Origin: DASXRU01 sp034665305
Lineage (GTDB): Bacteria > Acidobacteriota > Blastocatellia > Pyrinomonadales > Pyrinomonadaceae
Reading direction: 5' to 3'
Assembly: GCA_034665305.1 (NCBI GenBank)
Contig: JAXDFZ010000025.1
Coordinates: 94,251-158,250, forward strand
DNA: 64,000 nt
The notes under the pieces were generated by a model. It saw only the letters and a list, made by a program, of their open reading frames with translations, made no database searches and had not been told where the DNA came from. Numbering within the stretch: position 1 is the first letter of the stretch; each line of letters begins with the position of its first letter. Shown one piece after another: positions 8,076-17,254 of the stretch. The position numbers were made by a program, and so were the translations under genes.

Positions 8076-9770
8076 ATGAGCTCGCTTGCGATGATTCTTC
8101 ACGGGACGAAAACGTGGACCTCCGCTCTCAGAGTACCCAAAGCCGTTTGGGTGATTGTCGCGTCTCTGTTGATCCTGGCGCCGGTACTTTTATTCGGCAT
8201 TCCTTCCAACATCGATCTCTCAAATCATTTTCGCTTCGCACTCCCTTTCTACGATGCGCTACAGAACGGGCATGTGTACCCCGGCTGGCTTGCCGACTCG
8301 AATTCCGGGTATGGGGATCCCAGTTTTAGATTCTACCCTCCCGGCACTTATTACCTTTTGGCCGGCGCACGGGCCCTCACTGGCAGTTGGTTTAGCGGTA
8401 GTGTGCTGGCCTTTGGTGTCCTAAGCGTTCTGGGAAGTTTCGGAGTCTACTGGTGGGCGCGCCAACTTGTTTCAAGTCAACTGGCAATGTGGGCAGGTAT
8501 ACTCTATGCCGTCGCACCTTACCGGCTTAATGAGCTCTATCAGGCTTTCCTCCTGGCTGAATTTGCAGGGGCTGCTGTCTTACCCTTCACCTTCCTTTTC
8601 ACTGAGCGACTTTGCACTCGCGTGCGCCTCCGCGACGTAGGCGGTCTCGCCGCTTCATATGCGATTCTGGTTTTTACTCATCTGCCGCTCACGGTAATCG
8701 GGTCGATGGCGCTTCTTGTGTATACGCTGATTCGAATTGAACAAGGGAGACGTTGGAAGACTTTGATTTGGTTGGCCGTATCTCTAGTCCTCGGACTGGT
8801 GGCAAGCGCTTCCTATTGGAGCACTATGATCTCAGAGCTGTCGTGGATACGCGCCGACAACATAAATCCTTATTCGTTTGTTGATTATCGCAGCAATTTT
8901 TTGCTGTCTACCTTCTCGCCCGAGAATTTGAATGTTTGGTGGATGAATATTCTCTTACTTGGAACCCTTGCCATGTTCTGGCCGGGTTTCATTTTCTTCC
9001 GCCCATCGGTGTGGAAATCCGTGCCGGCCCGAGGCCTTAAAGCGATCGGCTTAGTCCTTGTATTCACCATTGCGATGGGTACACAAATCTCAGCGCCGCT
9101 GTGGAAGTTACTTCGACCTTTGCAAGAAACGCAGTTTCCGTGGCGCTGGTTAGCATTGACATCGATGGTCTGCCCAATCCTTTGCGCGGCGGCGCTTCCA
9201 TATTGGACCAACCAGTGGCATGGAAAAATGAGGCCGATGATAATCGCGGGAGCTGGCATCGTGGCGATCTCACTGGCCTTCTCGGTCTCGCATATTGTGC
9301 GCGAAGCCCAGTACCTTAAACGCGCTGACTTCGATGCGACGCTCCGCGCCATTCCCGGTTCCCAGGGCGTGATGCAATGGTGGCCCAAATGGGTTAATGA
9401 ACCGATAAGAGAAATGAATCAGGAAGTAGACGCCGGCAGCAGGACTGTTTCAGTGAAATCCTGGGAGGCGCAGAAACGCGTATTTCTGGTAGAAGCCGGC
9501 GCGACCAGCGAGGTTCGTGTGCGAACATTCTACTACCCACTTTGGACGGCTACATCCGACAATGGAAATCTGGCCGTTCGGCCCGACACGGACGGCGCGT
9601 TGGTCGTCTCGGTTCCACCGCAAAAAACCGCCATCGTTCTGGAATTTCGCGAGCCAGCACGTGTTCGCTGGGCCCGCGTATTCTCCGGACTCGCTTGGAT
9701 AGGAATATTAGGTTTGGTTTCTTTCGGCATCATTCGACGAGAGACGCCGCCTCAGGTTGCAGCGAGTTAA
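8076..9770 (+). CDS. Polytopic membrane protein, 6-PTPS-related family, copy 1
   Basis: A 564-aa integral membrane protein with about eleven hydrophobic segments and a C-terminal soluble part of about 130 residues ending in one more membrane helix. The conserved block NIDLSNHFRFALPFYDAL...GYGDPSFRFYPPGTYYLLA marks the family annotated as '6-pyruvoyl-tetrahydropterin synthase-related' membrane proteins. These resemble GT-C or YfhO-like transferases, and the PTPS label is misleading because no PTPS active site is present. The ATG at 8076 is preferred over a TTG at 8043 that lies inside a terminator. A paralogue follows at once. Function is not established; handling of lipid-linked sugars or pilin modification is a guess from context. 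Confidence 0.75.
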   Translation: MSSLAMILHGTKTWTSALRVPKAVWVIVASLLILAPVLLFGIPSNIDLSNHFRFALPFYDALQNGHVYPGWLADSNSGYGDPSFRFYPPGTYYLLAGARALTGSWFSGSVLAFGVLSVLGSFGVYWWARQLVSSQLAMWAGILYAVAPYRLNELYQAFLLAEFAGAAVLPFTFLFTERLCTRVRLRDVGGLAASYAILVFTHLPLTVIGSMALLVYTLIRIEQGRRWKTLIWLAVSLVLGLVASASYWSTMISELSWIRADNINPYSFVDYRSNFLLSTFSPENLNVWWMNILLLGTLAMFWPGFIFFRPSVWKSVPARGLKAIGLVLVFTIAMGTQISAPLWKLLRPLQETQFPWRWLALTSMVCPILCAAALPYWTNQWHGKMRPMIIAGAGIVAISLAFSVSHIVREAQYLKRADFDATLRAIPGSQGVMQWWPKWVNEPIREMNQEVDAGSRTVSVKSWEAQKRVFLVEAGATSEVRVRTFYYPLWTATSDNGNLAVRPDTDGALVVSVPPQKTAIVLEFREPARVRWARVFSGLAWIGILGLVSFGIIRRETPPQVAAS

Positions 9771-9800
9771 GAACGTCACATCCTCTGCCACCTCCGCTAA

Positions 9801-11543
9801 ATGACTCCATCTTCCCTACAGTACAAAGCAACTTCTTTAACGACGCTCCGTCGGCTTATCGGGCGTTTCAACTTTAGTGACGCTCTCTCAGCGAAAAGGG
9901 CGATGCTGCTGGTTTCATTAGGAGGTGGACTCGCCCTGCTGCCGGCGCTGCTGCTAGGCGTTCCCTCGAACCCCGATCTCTCGAACCACTACCACTTTGC
10001 CCTGCCATTCTATGACGCACTTCTTAGCGGAGACTTCCAACCGGGATGGTTCGCTTCAGCGAACCATGGCTTCGGGGATCCGGTCTTTCGATTTTATCCG
10101 CCGGCGTTGTATTACCTCATGGCAGGTGCTCGCGCGTTTTTCGGGAGTTGGTACGTAGGTACTCTCCTGGTCTTTACGCTCATCTCTATCATCGGCTCGC
10201 TGGGCGCATATTTCTGGGCCAGAAGTTTTTTGTCGCGCGGCGCGGCTGTTTGGGCGGGCGTAGTTTATGCCTTCATGCCTTATCACGTCGCTGAGTATTA
10301 CCAGGCTGCGCAGCTCGCAGAGTATGCCGCCGGACCCGCATTACTTTTTGCGTTCGGTTGCTTAAAAAGGATTAGTGATACCGGCAAAACTCGATATGTG
10401 GCAGGCCTCGCAATTGCTTACGCGTGTTTGATCCTTACGCACCTGCCCCTTGCCGTCATGGGCTCGTTCTCGTTACTGATCTACGGAATTCTCTGCCTGA
10501 AACGAGACCGTCTCATGCTCACGATAACGAAAATGGGCGTGGCGGTATTGATCGGTCTGGCGGCTAGCGCTTTTTATTGGATTACCGTCGTTTCCGAAAT
10601 GCGTTGGATCCTTGCCGACGGCGCGAATCCTGATTCATTGCTCGATTACCGGCAGAACTTTATCTTTTCCTCTTTCTCGCCTGACACGAATCTGACAATT
10701 TGGTGGATGAACATTTTGATGATTGCCACGATCGGCATGTTTCTACCCGCCCTCGCGCTATTGAGAAAATCTTCGGAAGGAAGCCTTCAAAAGAGTGTTA
10801 GGGCCGCTTTCGTCTTGCTGGCAATCTCACTCCTCATGGCTACCGAGGCTAGTAAATGGATTTGGGCGATCGTCCCACCGTTGCAGAAAACTCAACATCC
10901 TTTTCGTTGGCTGGGGGTCGTGTCAGCGGTCGTTCCGATACTCTTAGCAGCGAGTCTTTCGCACTGGCGTTCGCGTTTTAATGGAAGTGGGCGCCCACTC
11001 GCACTCGTTGCCGGTGGGGTCATTGCGATTTCCCTAACTTTCACAGTTGCCCAAACAATGCGCGATGCCAATTACCTCTCCCGCAGTTCCTTTGAGCAAA
11101 TGCTGGGGCCGCTGCGCGAAAGTCCAAGCATCAACCAATGGCTGCCGATTTGGGCGAATAGTTATGCACAAGGAAAGGCTTCTTACGACAAGACAACGAC
11201 GCCAGATTCAGGAAGCCTAGCCGAGGCCAGTGGACGATCAGTCGCCGTCAATTCATGGCAGGCCGAACGCCGTGAGTTCTCGGTTGCTGAGGGGCCAGCA
11301 ACAGAGCTGCGCGTGCGCACTTTCTTTTACCCACATTGGAAAGCGACTTCCGCAGGCGAGACCTTGGCGACCAGCCCCGCGAGTGACGGCGTGCTACTGA
11401 TTTCCTTGCCACAGAACGCCCGATCCGTCGAGCTCACATTTCAGGAGCCGTCGCGAGTACGGCTCGGCGCCTTCATCTCAATCTTTGCCTGGCTATTGAT
11501 CGGAGCGCTGTTTGTGGTTGAAAATAAGCGCTCACGCGATTAG
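9801..11543 (+). CDS. Polytopic membrane protein, 6-PTPS-related family, copy 2
   Basis: 580 aa, paralogous over its whole length to the gene just upstream: it shares PSNPDLSNHYHFALPFYDAL, GFGDPVFRFYPPALYY, the internal FSPDTNLTIWWMNIL block (FSPENLNVWWMNIL in copy 1) and the C-terminal motif LRVRTFFYPHWKAT. The spacing of 30 bases suggests one transcript with copy 1. About eleven membrane segments precede an extracytoplasmic beta-rich C-terminal part. As with copy 1, a GT-C-like glycosyltransferase or flippase role is plausible but unproven. Confidence 0.75.
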   Translation: MTPSSLQYKATSLTTLRRLIGRFNFSDALSAKRAMLLVSLGGGLALLPALLLGVPSNPDLSNHYHFALPFYDALLSGDFQPGWFASANHGFGDPVFRFYPPALYYLMAGARAFFGSWYVGTLLVFTLISIIGSLGAYFWARSFLSRGAAVWAGVVYAFMPYHVAEYYQAAQLAEYAAGPALLFAFGCLKRISDTGKTRYVAGLAIAYACLILTHLPLAVMGSFSLLIYGILCLKRDRLMLTITKMGVAVLIGLAASAFYWITVVSEMRWILADGANPDSLLDYRQNFIFSSFSPDTNLTIWWMNILMIATIGMFLPALALLRKSSEGSLQKSVRAAFVLLAISLLMATEASKWIWAIVPPLQKTQHPFRWLGVVSAVVPILLAASLSHWRSRFNGSGRPLALVAGGVIAISLTFTVAQTMRDANYLSRSSFEQMLGPLRESPSINQWLPIWANSYAQGKASYDKTTTPDSGSLAEASGRSVAVNSWQAERREFSVAEGPATELRVRTFFYPHWKATSAGETLATSPASDGVLLISLPQNARSVELTFQEPSRVRLGAFISIFAWLLIGALFVVENKRSRD

Positions 11544-11641
11544 TCTGAGACCTGTTAAGGCCCTGACAGTTTTCCCGGACTAATATCGACTCTGAAAGTC
11601 TTGCTGTTGAGTTAGATTAATCTGGCTGTCACAACTGCGAG

Positions 11642-12499
11642 ATGAGCGCCAAAACAACCCAAGCCACGAGCGACAATCCAAGCGAGCCGGCGACCATTAA
11701 AGCGCCGGACCACGCATCCGCCCTCTATTTGATTGCGGCCATAGCCGGCAACACTTTTCGGGAAGCTGTCCGCGATCGAGTGCTCTATAACCTGCTGCTC
11801 TTTGCGCTGCTGTTAATCGGCGGCGCTATTTTTTTGGGAGAATTGTCAGGAGGACAGGAAGCAAAAATTATCGTCGATCTTGGTCTGAGTGCGACCCTGC
11901 TCTTCGGGGTCTTTATCGCGATTTTTGTCGGCGTAGGTCTGGTTTACAAAGAGATCGAGAGGCGCACGCTTTACGCAATCCTTTCAAAGCCAGTTAGCCG
12001 TGGACGGTTTCTTTTTGGCAAGTATCTGGGATTGTGCCTGACTTTACTGGTCAACGTACTGGTGATGGGCGTTGGTGTTTCCCTCGCTCTGGCGTACGTT
12101 ACGAAAGGATTGAACCCGCTCATATTCAGTATCTGGCCTGCAGTCTTTCTGATTTATTTTGAGTTAGCAATAATCACAGGGGTAGCATTGTTGTTTTCAT
12201 CATTCTCAAGCCCGGCATTATCCGCTCTGCTTACCTTCCTGGTCTTCATCATCGGACATCTTAGCGCGGACCTAAAATCGTTCGCGTCATCGCTGGGTGG
12301 AACTACGGCCCGTTGGTTCTTCAATGCCCTGTATTATCTGTTGCCTAACCTCGCGCACTACAGTTTCATCACGCCGGCCGCGCACGGGCAGACACCGGCG
12401 CCCGGCTCATTTCTCATGGCGCTCCTCTATGGATGCGTTTACGTGGCTGTCTTGTTAACGGCAGCGACGCTGATCTTCAACCAGCGAAACTTTAAATGA
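11642..12499 (+). CDS. ABC-2 type transporter permease
   Basis: A 285-aa membrane protein with six predicted helices. The N-terminal stretch IAGNTFREAVRDRVLYNLLL and the motif YKEIERRTLYAILSKPVSRGRFLFGKY are typical of NosY/ABC-2 membrane subunits. It overlaps the next gene by four bases (ATGA), and the likely ATPase partner lies one gene further on. The substrate is not evident. Confidence 0.85.
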   Translation: MSAKTTQATSDNPSEPATIKAPDHASALYLIAAIAGNTFREAVRDRVLYNLLLFALLLIGGAIFLGELSGGQEAKIIVDLGLSATLLFGVFIAIFVGVGLVYKEIERRTLYAILSKPVSRGRFLFGKYLGLCLTLLVNVLVMGVGVSLALAYVTKGLNPLIFSIWPAVFLIYFELAIITGVALLFSSFSSPALSALLTFLVFIIGHLSADLKSFASSLGGTTARWFFNALYYLLPNLAHYSFITPAAHGQTPAPGSFLMALLYGCVYVAVLLTAATLIFNQRNFK

Positions 12500-13422
12500 T
12501 GCGGGACCGCGGACTATTAATAAAAGGCATTGCCGTGATTCTTCTCGGGCTCGCTGCAGTTATTGGTTTGTCGCGCTGGAGCGATCTGCACCATAAGGAC
12601 TTTTCGTCAGCATCTTCCCAGGAGGAGCAGCTGTATTTACAAGCGAAAACGGTGAAACGCCTGAGCCTTGCTTTTAATGGCCTGGCGGCTGACTGGTACT
12701 GGATGCGTTCGCTTCAATACGTGGGGCGCAAAGTGATCAAGTACGAAGAAACGCAACCGGGACAACAGGGACTCAATGACCTGGGCGCGCTGGATCTTCG
12801 CTTATTGCCTTCACTGCTCCGCATAGCCACCACGCTCGACCCGCAATTCATCGCGCCATACGAATACGGCGCCATGATCCTTCCGACGTTCAATCGGGAC
12901 GAGGCTATTGCGCTGCTTCAATCCGGAATTGCTGAGAATCCGGGCGCGTGGCGACTTTACCAACATCTGGGCTACGTCTATTGGCAAGGACAGGAGTATA
13001 CAAAAGCGAGCGAGACGTACAGCGCGGGGGCGAAACTGCCGGGAGCACCCAAGTGGATGGCGGAAATGGGCGCTCGCACCGCGGCCGAAGGAGGATCGCG
13101 AGGGGCGGCCCGGGAAATGTACCAGCACCTTTACGATGAATCGACCGATGAGAAGGTCAAGGAACTGCTCGCACGACGATTGATGCAGGTCGACTCTTTT
13201 GAGGAACGAGATCGAATTCGCATCGTACTCGCCCAGTACGTCCAGCAGTTCGGGAAATGCCCGGCGTCGTGGCGGAGCGTCGCCGCGAACCTGCAACGAG
13301 CGGGACTTGCGATTAACCCCGCCACCGGCGAACCCCTCGATCCTTCCGGAGCACCGTACGCTTTGATCAGCAATAAGTGCGAGGTGGATCTCAGGTTGGA
13401 TTCACGAGTTCCATACAAATAG
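12496..13422 (+). CDS. Membrane-anchored TPR-like protein in ABC exporter operon
   Basis: 308 aa with one N-terminal membrane helix (about residues 8-25). Its helical repeats resemble tetratricopeptide units around residues 100-230, for example the LYQHLGYVYWQGQEYTKASETYSAGA pattern. The extracytoplasmic part would face the periplasm. It overlaps the permease gene and lies 55 bases before the ATPase gene, so it probably acts with this exporter. The motif GLAADWYWMRSLQYVGR near residues 60-80 is unusual, and I cannot name its family. Confidence 0.65.
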   Translation: MMRDRGLLIKGIAVILLGLAAVIGLSRWSDLHHKDFSSASSQEEQLYLQAKTVKRLSLAFNGLAADWYWMRSLQYVGRKVIKYEETQPGQQGLNDLGALDLRLLPSLLRIATTLDPQFIAPYEYGAMILPTFNRDEAIALLQSGIAENPGAWRLYQHLGYVYWQGQEYTKASETYSAGAKLPGAPKWMAEMGARTAAEGGSRGAAREMYQHLYDESTDEKVKELLARRLMQVDSFEERDRIRIVLAQYVQQFGKCPASWRSVAANLQRAGLAINPATGEPLDPSGAPYALISNKCEVDLRLDSRVPYK

Positions 13423-13477
13423 CGAACGCCTCGATCACCCTGATATTTCACTCAGGAGACAAACGACGAGCTACACG

Positions 13478-14407
13478 ATGCCGGCTATCATAGAAATCGA
13501 GAATCTAACCAAAGACTACGAAGTCGGGTTCTGGCGCAAACGCAAGGTGCGGGCGCTGGATGCATTAACCCTGTCGGTTGAGGGCGGCCAAATCTTTGGT
13601 TTCCTGGGTGCCAACGGCGCCGGCAAGACAACGACGCTCAAGTTGCTGATGCGTTTGATCTATCCAACGGATGGGCAGGCGAAAATTCTGGGCCATGACA
13701 TCAACGATGTGTCTATGCATCAGCGCATAGGCTACCTGCCGGAGAATCCTTATTTTTATGACTACCTAACGGCGCGTGAATTTTTGCAATACTGCGGTCA
13801 GCTATTCGGTCAGGAAAAAGCACAGCGGAAACGACGCACTGAGGAAGTACTCGATCTAGTTCGGCTCGAACAAAAAAGTTGGGACAAGCAGTTACGCAAA
13901 TTCTCGAAAGGAATGCTGCAGCGGGTTGGGCTGGCCCAAGCGCTGGTTAACGATCCTGAAGTAGTGTTTCTGGATGAGCCTATGAGCGGACTCGATCCTG
14001 TGGGCCGCCGGCAGGTGCGTGATCTGATCGCTTCGTTGCCCGCCCGCGGGAAAACGGTTTTCATGTCCTCCCATATTCTGTCCGACATCGAAGTGCTTTG
14101 CGACCGCGTCGCCATCCTTAAGCACGGCCGTCTGGCCCAAGTCGGCCGTTTGGATGAACTACGACAGCGCGAATCCAGCCAAATTGAAATCCTGGCGGCA
14201 GGAACCAGCGTGGACGCGATCTCCGGTTACCTATCGACGGACGTCGGCGCCACGATTACAAACACGCCGAGCGGTGTGCGAATCGAAATCTCCGATGAGC
14301 GGAAAGTAGATGAAGTGCTGGCCGCGTTGCGAAAGTCGGGCGGCAAGCTCGTGTCCGTTCAGCCAGTCCTGCAATCGTTGGAAGAGTTGTTCATGGACGA
14401 TAACTAG
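13478..14407 (+). CDS. ABC transporter ATP-binding protein
   Basis: 309-aa ATPase subunit of an ABC-2 exporter. Walker A GANGAGKTT is at 44-52, the signature FSKGMLQRVG at about 142-151 (a frequent variant of LSGGQ in this exporter class), Walker B VVFLDEP at 162-168, then the D-loop SGLDP and H-loop SSHIL. A C-terminal domain of about 80 residues follows, as in NatA-like subunits. It very likely pairs with the permease two genes upstream. Confidence 0.92.
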   Translation: MPAIIEIENLTKDYEVGFWRKRKVRALDALTLSVEGGQIFGFLGANGAGKTTTLKLLMRLIYPTDGQAKILGHDINDVSMHQRIGYLPENPYFYDYLTAREFLQYCGQLFGQEKAQRKRRTEEVLDLVRLEQKSWDKQLRKFSKGMLQRVGLAQALVNDPEVVFLDEPMSGLDPVGRRQVRDLIASLPARGKTVFMSSHILSDIEVLCDRVAILKHGRLAQVGRLDELRQRESSQIEILAAGTSVDAISGYLSTDVGATITNTPSGVRIEISDERKVDEVLAALRKSGGKLVSVQPVLQSLEELFMDDN

Positions 14408-14422
14408 CGGACTCTTCGCTTT

Positions 14423-15217
14423 GTGATTTTCTTGTCGGCGCAGCCGGCTTTGGATAGCAGAGTGCACATACCGGAAATATTCAAGCTTGCTGGAATAGCG
14501 ATTGTCATCATCGGTCTGGCGTTGCGGCTGCGGCCCACCATCGTAGTGGTTACCGCGGCGATCCTGACCGGCCTAATTTCTAACCTGCCTCTCTTTTCCA
14601 ACGAGAGTGTTTTCACGTCAATTCCCTTTCTGACCAAACCCGGCCAGGAAGGAATCATCAACATGCTCGGTCGTGCCTTCGCGGACAATCGCTTGATGAT
14701 TTTGTTTATCGCCACGCTGCCCGCCATCGGGTTGGCGGAACGTTACGGCTTGCAAGAACAGGCCGCGCGGTTTATACGGAAACTCAAAGCGGCAACCGTC
14801 GGCAGGCTGTTAATCATCTACCAACTGTTTCGCGTCTTGATGGGCATCCTCGGTATCAGGCTTAGTGGACACCCGGCCTTTGTGCGGCCGCTGGTTTTTC
14901 CGATGTCGCTCGGCGCCGCTGAAGCCTTGGCCCACACCCGGACGGTCGAGAGTTTACCCTCTGCGGAGGTCGAGAGAATCAAAGCCGCCAACTCCGCAGC
15001 CGAGAACTATGGAAACTTCTACGGACAGAATCTTTCCCCCGTGCTTCCCGGCATTCTACTTGTGTACGGCGTCATGAAGGGCCTGGGTTACTCGTTAGGT
15101 TTATGGACCATCGTCCTTTATGCGATCCCGATCGCGTCCCTTTCGGTCATCCTCGGCGCATTGCAGTTCTGGTTACTCGATCTACGCGAACGAAGACGCT
15201 TAGCAGTTAAGCGTTAG
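14423..15217 (+). CDS. DUF969 family membrane protein (putative 5-oxoproline transporter subunit)
   Basis: A 264-aa membrane protein with the DUF969 block ATLPAIGLAERYGLQEQAARFIRKL followed by RLLIIYQLFRVLMGILGIRLSGH. DUF969 and DUF979 proteins occur side by side and are annotated as subunits of a 5-oxoproline (pyroglutamate) transporter because of their clustering with 5-oxoproline and pyroglutamyl-peptidase genes. Here the DUF979 partner follows after 43 bases. The start is a GTG 15 bases after the ABC ATPase stop; a GTG at 14462 is possible. No oxoprolinase gene is in the window. Confidence 0.82.
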   Translation: MIFLSAQPALDSRVHIPEIFKLAGIAIVIIGLALRLRPTIVVVTAAILTGLISNLPLFSNESVFTSIPFLTKPGQEGIINMLGRAFADNRLMILFIATLPAIGLAERYGLQEQAARFIRKLKAATVGRLLIIYQLFRVLMGILGIRLSGHPAFVRPLVFPMSLGAAEALAHTRTVESLPSAEVERIKAANSAAENYGNFYGQNLSPVLPGILLVYGVMKGLGYSLGLWTIVLYAIPIASLSVILGALQFWLLDLRERRRLAVKR

Positions 15218-15260
15218 AGAGGTTGCTATCGTTTCATACAAAGCCATAGTCAGTTCCGTA

Positions 15261-16199
15261 TTGAGCCTGAATGCGGTTTATGTGCTAACCGGGTTTGTGA
15301 TACTCGCTTTCGCTGCGCTCACTTTTAAGGATCGAAGTAACCGGCACCGGCTCGGAACCACTCTCTTCTGGTTGCTCCTCGGGGTCATCTTCGTATTTGG
15401 CAGCGCGATGCCACATTGGCTTACCGGGCTGCTCGTACTTTCAATGGTTGTCCTCGACGGAGCCGGTCAGGTCGGACGAAAAAGCTCTAACGAAACTACC
15501 CAATCAGGGCAGGTTCCGAGTAAGGCGCTGACGATTGGTAATAAGATTTTCCTGGTGGTCCTTGCCATTCCCCTCGTCACCTTCGCTTTCGCAATTGCGT
15601 TCCGCTTGTTTGGTTTGAACTCAAACGACGGCGCGATCGTTGGCCTTGGTTACAGCGCCGCGGGCGCCTTGCTGGTCGGACTAATTCTGACCAAAGGCTC
15701 TTTGACTGAGGCTTTTCAGGAAGGCCGCCGGCTGAATGACGCGATGGGCGCAGTCAACATACTGCCGCCACTGTTGGCTTCGCTGGGAATCATTTTTACT
15801 GCCAGCAAGATCAGCGACTTGATTGCCACCGGGATTCATAAAGTCATCCCCGGGGAAAACCTCTTCCTGCTGATCGTCGCAAACTGTTTGGGAATGGCAC
15901 TGTTCACAATGGTCATGGGCAATTCATTCGCCGCCTTTCCTGTGATTACTGCGGGCGTTTTGGTGCCGCTAATCGTCAGGCCGTTTGGAGTCGATCCCGC
16001 CATGGCGGCGATCATTACTCTGACGGCCGGATCCACTGGAACATTAATGACGCCGATGGCCGCCAACTTTAACATCGTGCCGACCGCTCTGTTGGACATG
16101 CGCGATCAATACGGCGTGATCAAATTTCAGGCGCCGTTCGCTTTAACTATTTGGACGTGCCACATAATTGTAATGTGGTTATTGATCCGGATGTTTTGA
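15261..16199 (+). CDS. DUF979 family membrane protein (putative 5-oxoproline transporter subunit)
   Basis: A 312-aa membrane protein, the partner of the DUF969 gene upstream. The family block MGAVNILPPLLASLGIIFTASKISDLI and the later MVMGNSFAAFPVITAGVLVP...TAGSTGTLMTPMAANFN are clearly visible, with about nine hydrophobic segments. It starts with TTG. Its end lies just before the likely start of the DUF2891 gene. The transport role is inherited from family annotation, not shown by the sequence. Confidence 0.82.
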   Translation: MSLNAVYVLTGFVILAFAALTFKDRSNRHRLGTTLFWLLLGVIFVFGSAMPHWLTGLLVLSMVVLDGAGQVGRKSSNETTQSGQVPSKALTIGNKIFLVVLAIPLVTFAFAIAFRLFGLNSNDGAIVGLGYSAAGALLVGLILTKGSLTEAFQEGRRLNDAMGAVNILPPLLASLGIIFTASKISDLIATGIHKVIPGENLFLLIVANCLGMALFTMVMGNSFAAFPVITAGVLVPLIVRPFGVDPAMAAIITLTAGSTGTLMTPMAANFNIVPTALLDMRDQYGVIKFQAPFALTIWTCHIIVMWLLIRMF

Positions 16200-16222
16200 T
16201 CGAAAACGCGACCCGGGTATTC

Positions 16223-17254
16223 ATGTCATTGATTGCAACTCTCTCAACTCACGGTTCAGCTTTCGCCCGGCTGGTGCTTAACTGCATCAACCGGGAATAC
16301 CCCAACAAGATTGAGCACTTACTAAATGGCCCAGGCGACGCGCGAAATCCCGGGTCACTGCATCCGGCGTTTTACGGATGCTTCGACTGGCACTCATCAG
16401 TTCATGGACATTGGCTGCTGGTCCATCTGTTGCGGCTCTTCCCCCAAATCCCCGAAGGCGGCCAAATCCGATCGGCACTTAACAATAATCTCTCGGACGA
16501 AAATATTCGGGTGGAGGCGGAGTACTTCAAACAGGAAGGGCGAACTTCTTTTGAGCGCATGTATGGATGGGCCTGGCTGTTAAAGTTAGCAGAGGAACTC
16601 CATCTCTGGCACGACGCGGATGGGCAACGCTGGTCGGACAATTTGCAGCCGCTGGTCGAAACGATCGCCGAGAGATACTTCGCTTTTCTGCCGCGTCAGA
16701 CCTATCCGATTCGCACCGGCGTCCATGCGAATACGGCCTTTGGACTCTCATTCGCACTAGACTACGCACGAACCCTTCAAAATCAAGAACTCACGAATCT
16801 ATTTGTCGAACGCAGCGGCACTTACTTTCTGGCTGACTCAAATTATCCGGCGCACATCGAACCCGGAGGCGAAGATTTTCTCTCGCCCTCATTAATCGAA
16901 GCGGATTTGATGTGCCGTGTGTTGTTACCCGCAGACTTCGCCGACTGGTTTCATCGTTTCCTGCCGCGCCTGGCCGAAGGTGAGCCCAAGATTCTTTTGC
17001 ATCCGGCAATGGTGTCCGATCGGACTGATCCGAAAATCGTGCACCTTGATGGCCTGAATCTGAGCCGGGCGTGGTGCATGCGCAACATAGCGGCCGCACT
17101 TCCTTCCCAGGATCCGGTTCGCGAGATATTGACGCATTCAGCGGAAGTACACGCGCAGGATGGACTGGCGCACGTGACAAGTGGGAATTACGAAGGCGAA
17201 CACTGGCTGGCTACGTTTGCCACCTATTTGCTGTCGACTCCGATCTCTTTCTAA
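16223..17254 (+). CDS. DUF2891 family protein
   Basis: A soluble alpha-helical protein of 343 aa from the ATG at 16223. The family pattern is visible: FARLVLNCINREYPNKIEHLLNG, then HPAFYGCFDWHSSVHGHWLLVHLL and later GVHANTAFGLSFALDYAR. The HPAFYGCFDWHSSVHGHW segment and the many conserved His/Trp residues suggest an alpha/alpha-barrel enzyme. DUF2891 often accompanies DUF969/DUF979. The open frame extends upstream to 16151 inside the DUF979 gene, but homologous residues begin only after 16223. The catalytic role is unknown. Confidence 0.85.
   Translation: MSLIATLSTHGSAFARLVLNCINREYPNKIEHLLNGPGDARNPGSLHPAFYGCFDWHSSVHGHWLLVHLLRLFPQIPEGGQIRSALNNNLSDENIRVEAEYFKQEGRTSFERMYGWAWLLKLAEELHLWHDADGQRWSDNLQPLVETIAERYFAFLPRQTYPIRTGVHANTAFGLSFALDYARTLQNQELTNLFVERSGTYFLADSNYPAHIEPGGEDFLSPSLIEADLMCRVLLPADFADWFHRFLPRLAEGEPKILLHPAMVSDRTDPKIVHLDGLNLSRAWCMRNIAAALPSQDPVREILTHSAEVHAQDGLAHVTSGNYEGEHWLATFATYLLSTPISF

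Noticed and set aside
16151..16222. Long overlap between DUF979 and DUF2891 genes
   Set aside because: The overlap exists only if the earliest ATG is used; family-like residues begin after 16223, so the genes probably do not overlap.
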